Shown here piece by piece: positions 5,588 through 9,813 of a DNA stretch of 9,813 nucleotides. Source of the stretch: Clostridia bacterium (GTDB lineage: Bacteria; Bacillota_A; Clostridia; Oscillospirales; CAG-272); contig JAGBUD010000077.1 in the NCBI GenBank assembly GCA_017630995.1, positions 1 to 9,813 of the forward strand. The letters run 5' to 3'. The notes under the pieces are model-generated. The model ran no database searches and was not told the origin of the DNA. It saw nothing but the letters and a program-made list of their open reading frames with translations. The position numbers and the translations under genes are program-made. Every line of letters begins with the position of its first letter. Within the stretch, counting starts at the first letter, position 1.

Positions 5588-8500
5588 TTAACGCTTTACC
5601 TCTTCCATTATGAATGCTTCGAGGACGTCGCCCTCCTTGATGTCGTTAAATTTATCAAGTCCGACACCGCACTCGTAGCCCTCGGCTACCTCGCGCACGT
5701 CATCTTTGAAGCGGCGGAGCGAGGATATGCTATCCTCAAATATAACGATACCGTCGCGCACGATTCTGATTTGCGACTGTCTGGTTATCTTTCCGCTTCT
5801 GATATAGCAGCCCGCGATAGTTCCCACGTTGGGCACACGAATGGTTTGACGAACCTCTGCGTGTCCGAGAAGAACCTCTTTATAGGTGGGAGCGAGCATA
5901 CCCTTCATTGCCGCCTCGACCTCCTCGATTATCTCATAGATAATGCGGTGAGTTCTGATGTCAACACCGTTTCTTTCCGCGCTATCAAGCGCGTTTTTAT
6001 CGGGACGGACGTTGAATCCGCAGATAATTGCGTTAGACGCGGCAGCGAGCATAACGTCGGATTCTGTGATACCGCCGACTGCGCTGTGGATTACCGAAAC
6101 CTTTACCTCTTCGCTTGAAAGCTTGATAAGCGAAGCCTTTACTGCTTCGGCAGAGCCTGCAACGTCTGCTTTTACTATGATATTAAGGGTCTTTGTGCCC
6201 TCGGAAATCTGGCTGAAGAGCTCGTCGAGGTTAACTCTTGCATTTGCGGCAAGAATTTCCTGTCTTTGCTTTTCGCGGCGCTGGTCTGCAAGGCTGCGCG
6301 CCATCTTTTCGTCCTCAACCGCGTTAAGCTCGTCACCCGCCTGGGGAACGTCGTCAAGACCTACTATTTCAACGGGAACGGAGGGACCTGCCACCTTGAT
6401 GTTCTTGCCCTTATCGTCTACCATTGCGCGCACTCTGCCGACTGCGTTTCCGACGATTACGTAATCTCCCTGATGGAGAGTTCCGTTCTGAATAAGAACT
6501 GTTGCAACGGGGCCGCGTCCTCTATCGAGCTTGGATTCGATTACAAGACCGCGAGCTCTCTTCTTGGGATTTGCTTTAAGCTCCTTGACCTCTGCAACGA
6601 GAAGCACGTTTTCGAGAAGGTCGCTGATACCCATACCTGTCAAAGCGGAAACGGGAACGCAGATAACGTCACCGCCCCATTCCTCCGGAACAAGCTCATA
6701 CTGGGTGAGCTGATTGAGAACGTTATCGGGGTTTGCGTGCTGCTTATCCATTTTGTTGATTGCAACTATGATATCAATTCCCGCAGCCTTTGCGTGATTG
6801 ATTGCTTCTATGGTCTGGGGCATAACGCCGTCGTCTGCCGCAACAACGAGAATTGCGATATCCGTGGACTTTGCACCTCTCATACGCATTGCGGTAAACG
6901 CTTCGTGACCGGGAGTGTCAAGGAACGTGATATCCTGACCGTTTGCCTTTACTCTGTAAGCACCGATTGCCTGCGTGATTCCGCCTGCCTCACCCTTTGT
7001 AACGTTGGTGTGTCTTATTGCGTCAAGAATAGAGGTCTTACCGTGGTCAACGTGACCCATAACGCAAACGACGGGTGCTCTGGTTTCAAGATCTTCATCT
7101 GCGTCCTCCGCCTCGGTGAAGAGCTTTTCCTCAATTGTAACGACAACCTCTTTGGTTACCTTTGCGCCGAATTCATCTGCAATAAGCTCTGCGGTTGCGT
7201 AGTCGATAACGTCGTTAACGCCTTTCATCTCGCCCATAAACATAAGCTTTTTGATAACCTCGGCAGAGGTCTTCTTGAGTCTTTGAGCAAGCTCTCCGAC
7301 GGTGATTTCATCGGGAACGGTGATTTCGAGCTGCTTATTTCTTGCTCTTTCAGCCTCAAGCTTCTTAATTTTTTCTTGCGCTGCTCTTTCCTTATCCTTT
7401 GCGCTCTTCGCGTTCTGGCCTCTGTTATCCTGCTTTTTAAGCTTCTGCTTTGTTGCCTTGGTGTCCGTGCCGTTTGCGATAGCGTAGAACTGGTCGTTAT
7501 AGTGGTCGTCGTACTTTGAGAGGTTTACGTCTGACGTTCTCATATCGACAACGCGGGTTTTCTGGGTTTGAACGGTGTACTCCGCACCGATGTTTACGCC
7601 GCCCTCAACGGGTGTGCGGTTAGTGGGAGTGATGGTTTTGAACTGCTGCTTTTGAGCGGGCTTCTTTTCTTCCTTTTTGGGAGCGGGCTTTTCCTGCTTA
7701 CGCATAGCGTCCTGCTGCGCGTTCTGAAGCTTCTGCTGCTTTTCAAGCTGCGCCTGCTGCGCGGGACGAACGGTTTGCTGATTCTGCGCAGGCTGCTGGG
7801 TGGGCTGCTGCAGAGGCTTCTGCGGCTGCTGAATAGGCTTTTGGAAAGCGGGCTTCTGCTGACCTGCGTTTGCATTCTGATTACCGTTATTATTTACGTA
7901 TCCGCCCTGTGCACCGCCTCTCTTAAAGCCCTCTGCCGCGCGGTTGAGGTCGCCTCTGCGCTTTGCAAACGGGTCGTCGCTCGGGCGGTCGTTATACTTT
8001 TGAAATCTGGGCTGCTGATTTCTGTCCCCTCTTGCGTCGCGGTTCTGATTATTTCTGTTATCGCGGTTATCGCGGGGCTGGAATCCGCCTCTTGCACCGT
8101 TTTGATTATTCTGATTATTTGCCGAGCCTTGAGGTGCGGGAGCGGGCTTCTTTTCCTCTGCCTTTTTGGGTGCTTCTGCGGGAGCGGGGGCGGGCTTCTT
8201 TTCCTCTGCCTTTTTGGGCGCTTCTGCGGGTGCGGACTCCTTTGCATTTTGTGCGGGAGCTTCCTTCTTTTCTGCCGCCGCCGCGCTTATTTTGGTTTTT
8301 CCGTCAATATAGTCGTCTATATTCTTTATCTGATGAGTTGAGGTGAGAAGATGGATAAAGAGCTCGTATTCCTCGTCCTCAACGGTTGCGCCGCTTTTCT
8401 TTACTGCTTCCGTGATCGTATCGAGGGCAAGAACGGGAGTGTTGTTTTCAAGACTAAGATGGGAAAGGATGACGTTTTTTATACCCTTCCTGCATACCGA

Positions 8501-9112
8501 TGAGAGTAACTCTCCCGACTGAATGTTTGAAAGATGGCCGTGAGGACCGCCCACACGTTTTTTCAGCATAGGGGGGTATACTCCGTTCACAAGCATATCG
8601 ACGTCATGGTTTGCTTCAAGTATAAGCGACTTACAACCGCTTGCCGCAGCCAGTATCTCGTCGTTATATTCTCCAAGGTCGGTTATGACTCCGATATTGC
8701 CCTTTTCTGTTTTTATAAGATAGCATACGCTTTCAGACGCATCGTGAGATGTCTTGATTGATGCGATCTCAAAACTATCCTTGACCGCTGTTGCGCCCGT
8801 GGGCATACATCTGAAATAGTCAGTGTCGATCTCGGGTATGGATCTCTCTATGGCATCAAGAGTTCTTGAATTTGCAAGAATAGGAATATCATAGTGCTTA
8901 AGTATGGTCTTCAGCCCGAGGATATGGTCGCTATGTTCGTGGGTGATGAAAACCGCATCGATATTTTTCAGGGACGTTCCTATACTATTAAGGGCAGCCT
9001 CTGTTTTTTTTACGCCACCGCCTGCATCGATAAGGATACCTCTGCCGTCAATACCTATAAAGGTACAGTTGGCGCTGCTTCCACTGAATAGAGTACAAAC
9101 GTTTATGTCCAT
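5588..9112 (-). CDS. infB: Translation initiation factor IF-2, in frame behind an MBL-fold (YycJ/WalJ-like) domain: fusion or chimeric join
   Basis: One 1174-residue frame with two unrelated parts; numbering is from the ATG at 9110-9112. Residues 1-244 are an MBL-fold hydrolase. Residues about 251-1174 are IF-2, the GTPase that brings fMet-tRNA to the 30S subunit and promotes subunit joining. IF-2 shows the tail of a first IF2_N subdomain (251-275), a disordered Ala/Lys/Pro, Arg/Gly/Asn and Gln/Pro linker (about 278-570), a complete second IF2_N (about 595-646), and then the G domain. GTPase motifs are G1 GHVDHGKT (686-693), G2 GGITQAIG (710-717), G3 DTPGH (732-736), G4 NKMD (786-789) and G5 SAL (822-824). 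Domains II, III and C2 follow, complete to the stop. The IF-2 core looks fully functional; what is missing is its own start and most of the first IF2_N. No rbfA follows it, and no nusA/ylxR precedes it. An upstream ATG at 9166 is rejected because it lies inside a terminator hairpin. Confidence 0.8.
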   Translation of the reverse strand: MDINVCTLFSGSSANCTFIGIDGRGILIDAGGGVKKTEAALNSIGTSLKNIDAVFITHEHSDHILGLKTILKHYDIPILANSRTLDAIERSIPEIDTDYFRCMPTGATAVKDSFEIASIKTSHDASESVCYLIKTEKGNIGVITDLGEYNDEILAAASGCKSLILEANHDVDMLVNGVYPPMLKKRVGGPHGHLSNIQSGELLSSVCRKGIKNVILSHLSLENNTPVLALDTITEAVKKSGATVEDEEYELFIHLLTSTHQIKNIDDYIDGKTKISAAAAEKKEAPAQNAKESAPAEAPKKAEEKKPAPAPAEAPKKAEEKKPAPAPQGSANNQNNQNGARGGFQPRDNRDNRNNQNRDARGDRNQQPRFQKYNDRPSDDPFAKRRGDLNRAAEGFKRGGAQGGYVNNNGNQNANAGQQKPAFQKPIQQPQKPLQQPTQQPAQNQQTVRPAQQAQLEKQQKLQNAQQDAMRKQEKPAPKKEEKKPAQKQQFKTITPTNRTPVEGGVNIGAEYTVQTQKTRVVDMRTSDVNLSKYDDHYNDQFYAIANGTDTKATKQKLKKQDNRGQNAKSAKDKERAAQEKIKKLEAERARNKQLEITVPDEITVGELAQRLKKTSAEVIKKLMFMGEMKGVNDVIDYATAELIADEFGAKVTKEVVVTIEEKLFTEAEDADEDLETRAPVVCVMGHVDHGKTSILDAIRHTNVTKGEAGGITQAIGAYRVKANGQDITFLDTPGHEAFTAMRMRGAKSTDIAILVVAADDGVMPQTIEAINHAKAAGIDIIVAINKMDKQHANPDNVLNQLTQYELVPEEWGGDVICVPVSALTGMGISDLLENVLLVAEVKELKANPKKRARGLVIESKLDRGRGPVATVLIQNGTLHQGDYVIVGNAVGRVRAMVDDKGKNIKVAGPSVPVEIVGLDDVPQAGDELNAVEDEKMARSLADQRREKQRQEILAANARVNLDELFSQISEGTKTLNIIVKADVAGSAEAVKASLIKLSSEEVKVSVIHSAVGGITESDVMLAAASNAIICGFNVRPDKNALDSAERNGVDIRTHRIIYEIIEEVEAAMKGMLAPTYKEVLLGHAEVRQTIRVPNVGTIAGCYIRSGKITRQSQIRIVRDGIVIFEDSISSLRRFKDDVREVAEGYECGVGLDKFNDIKEGDVLEAFIMEEVKR
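8142..8237 (-). repeat. Two tandem 48-bp copies in the IF-2 linker coding region
   Basis: Copies at 8142-8189 and 8190-8237 are nearly identical and keep frame. Each encodes 16 residues of the type [16 protein letters not shown], so the linker has grown by whole repeats. Such Ala/Lys/Glu/Pro repeats are common in the disordered N-terminal part of bacterial IF-2. Confidence 0.85.
8381..9112 (-). other. YycJ/WalJ-like metallo-beta-lactamase-fold hydrolase portion of the fused frame, C-terminus missing
   Basis: Residues 1-244 of the fused frame form an almost complete MBL-fold domain of the YycJ/WalJ type, opening with LFSGSSAN as that family does. The metal ligands are present: H58-x-H60-x-D62-H63 (THEHSDH), H123 (SHDAS), D145 (TDLG) and H218 (SHLS). 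EANHD (166-170) and GPHGHLSN (189-196) are further family motifs. In Bacillus, YycJ is linked to the WalRK operon, and an exonuclease role in mismatch repair has been proposed. The last dozen or so residues expected after the final helix are absent; the frame passes directly into IF-2 sequence. The gene follows murA, as I recall for many Oscillospirales, where rlmH would normally come next. Only a weak Shine-Dalgarno (AAACGGA) precedes the ATG at 9110-9112. Confidence 0.75.
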
Positions 9113-9135
9113 GTGGTATGTCCGTTTCTTTTTAT

Positions 9136-9172
9136 AAAAAGTAAAAGCCCAAACCAGGTATCTCATTTGGGC
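9136..9172 (-). terminator. Intrinsic terminator after murA
   Basis: On the minus strand GCCCAAA (9172-9166) pairs with TTTGGGC (9153-9147) around a 12-nt loop and is followed by TTTTACTTTTT (9146-9136). It starts 10 nt after the murA stop and ends 23 nt before the MBL start. No clear promoter fits between it and the next gene, so partial read-through or attenuation is possible. Confidence 0.78.
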
Positions 9173-9182
9173 CTTTCTGTTT

Positions 9183-9813
9183 TTAGCCTATTTTCTGTGT
9201 ATCTTCGGATACCGGTGCCGTGTCATCGGACACTTTCTGGATAGCGGCTCCCAGTGAGCGGAGCTTTTCGACCAGATCTTCGTATCCTCTTTCAACGTGT
9301 TTTATATTACCGACTTCGGTTATACCTTCGGCGCAGAGACCAGCGATGACCAGCGCCACACCAGCCCTGAGGTCACAAGCGTTTACTGCGGTGCCCTGCA
9401 GTTTTTCAACGCCTTCTACGACGCATACTCTGCCGTCTACCTCTGCTTTTGCACCCATGCGTCTCAGCTCGTCAATATATCTGAATCTGTGATCCCAAAC
9501 ACCTTCGGTAACGATGGAAGTGCCTTCAGCCAGACAAAGCATGGTGGTTATCTGAGGCTGCATATCTGTGGGGAATCCGGGATAGGGAAGAGTCTTGATA
9601 TTGTTCTTCTTAAGTCTTACTTTTCTATCTCTGGATACTATAACGTAGTCGTCGCCTTCCTTTACGGAAGCTCCGCACTCTTCGATCTTTGCGGCAATGG
9701 TCTCAAGATGCTTGGGGATGACGTTGGATATCTTTACCGTGCCTCCCACAGTTGCAGCAGCTACCATGTAAGTACCTGCTTCAATCTGGTCGGGAATAAT
9801 GGTATAGGTCTTA
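9183..9813 (-). CDS. murA: UDP-N-acetylglucosamine 1-carboxyvinyltransferase (MurA), C-terminal half only
   Basis: The last 209 residues of MurA; the 5' part lies beyond the right end. MurA transfers enolpyruvate from PEP to UDP-GlcNAc, the first committed step of peptidoglycan synthesis, in the cytosol. The visible part starts in the conserved [11 protein letters not shown] segment. It carries [10 protein letters not shown], with the Asp that corresponds to catalytic Asp305 of E. coli MurA, then [15 protein letters not shown] with the active-site arginine (Arg397 in E. coli), and [17 protein letters not shown] near the end. The fosfomycin-target cysteine (Cys115) is outside the window. The frame stays open to the edge, so an internal Met at 9765-9767 is not the start. 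Arginine here is mostly AGA, with CGC rare, unlike the genes at the left of the window. It is followed by a terminator and then the MBL-fold domain on the same strand. Confidence 0.93.
   Translation of the reverse strand, partial: KTYTIIPDQIEAGTYMVAAATVGGTVKISNVIPKHLETIAAKIEECGASVKEGDDYVIVSRDRKVRLKKNNIKTLPYPGFPTDMQPQITTMLCLAEGTSIVTEGVWDHRFRYIDELRRMGAKAEVDGRVCVVEGVEKLQGTAVNACDLRAGVALVIAGLCAEGITEVGNIKHVERGYEDLVEKLRSLGAAIQKVSDDTAPVSEDTQKIG

Noticed and set aside
6266..7519. A 417-codon plus-strand open frame antisense to infB
   Set aside because: It lies opposite the conserved IF2_N and GTPase motifs, is oddly Cys- and Leu-rich, and has no recognisable domain. It is a by-product of infB codon use.
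7568..8341. A plus-strand frame encoding a very Leu-rich, membrane-like protein
   Set aside because: It is the complement of the CAG/AAG-rich linker of IF-2, which reads as Leu codons on the other strand. The hydrophobicity is an artefact of the repeat composition.
9113..9166. An upstream ATG at 9164-9166 that would add 18 residues to the MBL domain
   Set aside because: The ATG lies in the murA terminator hairpin and the extra residues encode the hairpin and T-tract. YycJ-like proteins begin close to the LFSGSS motif. An AGAAAGG before it is a possible ribosome site, so it is not fully excluded.
1..9813. Search for tRNA, rRNA, CRISPR repeats, insertion sequences, riboswitches and phage genes
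   Set aside because: None seen on reading both strands. The only direct repeat of note is the 48-bp tandem pair inside infB.

Overview
The window looks like chromosomal DNA of a gut- or rumen-type Clostridia, probably Oscillospirales/Ruminococcaceae. This rests on the DUF6062 family, a clostridial-type OGG1-like glycosylase, a YhaN-like SMC-type ATPase, moderate G+C, and a large IF-2 with a long low-complexity linker. It holds seven coding regions (two cut by the window ends), two face-to-face promoters and two intrinsic terminators. I see no tRNA, rRNA, CRISPR array, insertion sequence or phage gene.

Layout. Positions 1-4297, minus strand: a tightly spaced four-gene unit transcribed right to left, DUF6062 protein, YhaN-like ATPase with a central membrane hairpin, ribokinase, and an S33-type alpha/beta hydrolase that runs off the left end. 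Positions 4298-4459: a divergent intergenic region with one good sigma-A promoter on each strand. The promoters face each other, so the two transcripts should overlap at their 5' ends. Positions 4460-5458, plus strand: an OGG1-like 8-oxoguanine DNA glycosylase with an extra four-cysteine segment. Positions 5525-5552: a strong bidirectional terminator closes this gene and the convergent gene to its right. Positions 5588-9112, minus strand: one uninterrupted frame joining a YycJ/WalJ-like metallo-beta-lactamase-fold domain to translation initiation factor IF-2. Positions 9136-9172: a minus-strand intrinsic terminator. Positions 9183-9813, minus strand: the C-terminal half of MurA.

The most notable point is the MBL-IF-2 frame. 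The hydrolase domain loses its last residues and IF-2 loses most of its first IF2_N subdomain at the same place, near 8360-8383. Codon choice also seems to differ on the two sides (murA and MBL versus infB leftward). That pattern fits a chimeric assembly join, or a real deletion fusion, at least as well as an evolved two-domain protein. It must be settled by read coverage across 8300-8450 before any biological reading.

The genes otherwise mix housekeeping roles: cell-wall precursor synthesis (MurA), translation initiation (IF-2), oxidative DNA-damage repair (Ogg), sugar phosphorylation (RbsK), and a DUF6062/ATPase pair of unknown function. I see no convincing new defence or mobile system. The best leads for new biology are the DUF6062-ATPase pair, the cysteine insert in the glycosylase, and the overlapping promoters.
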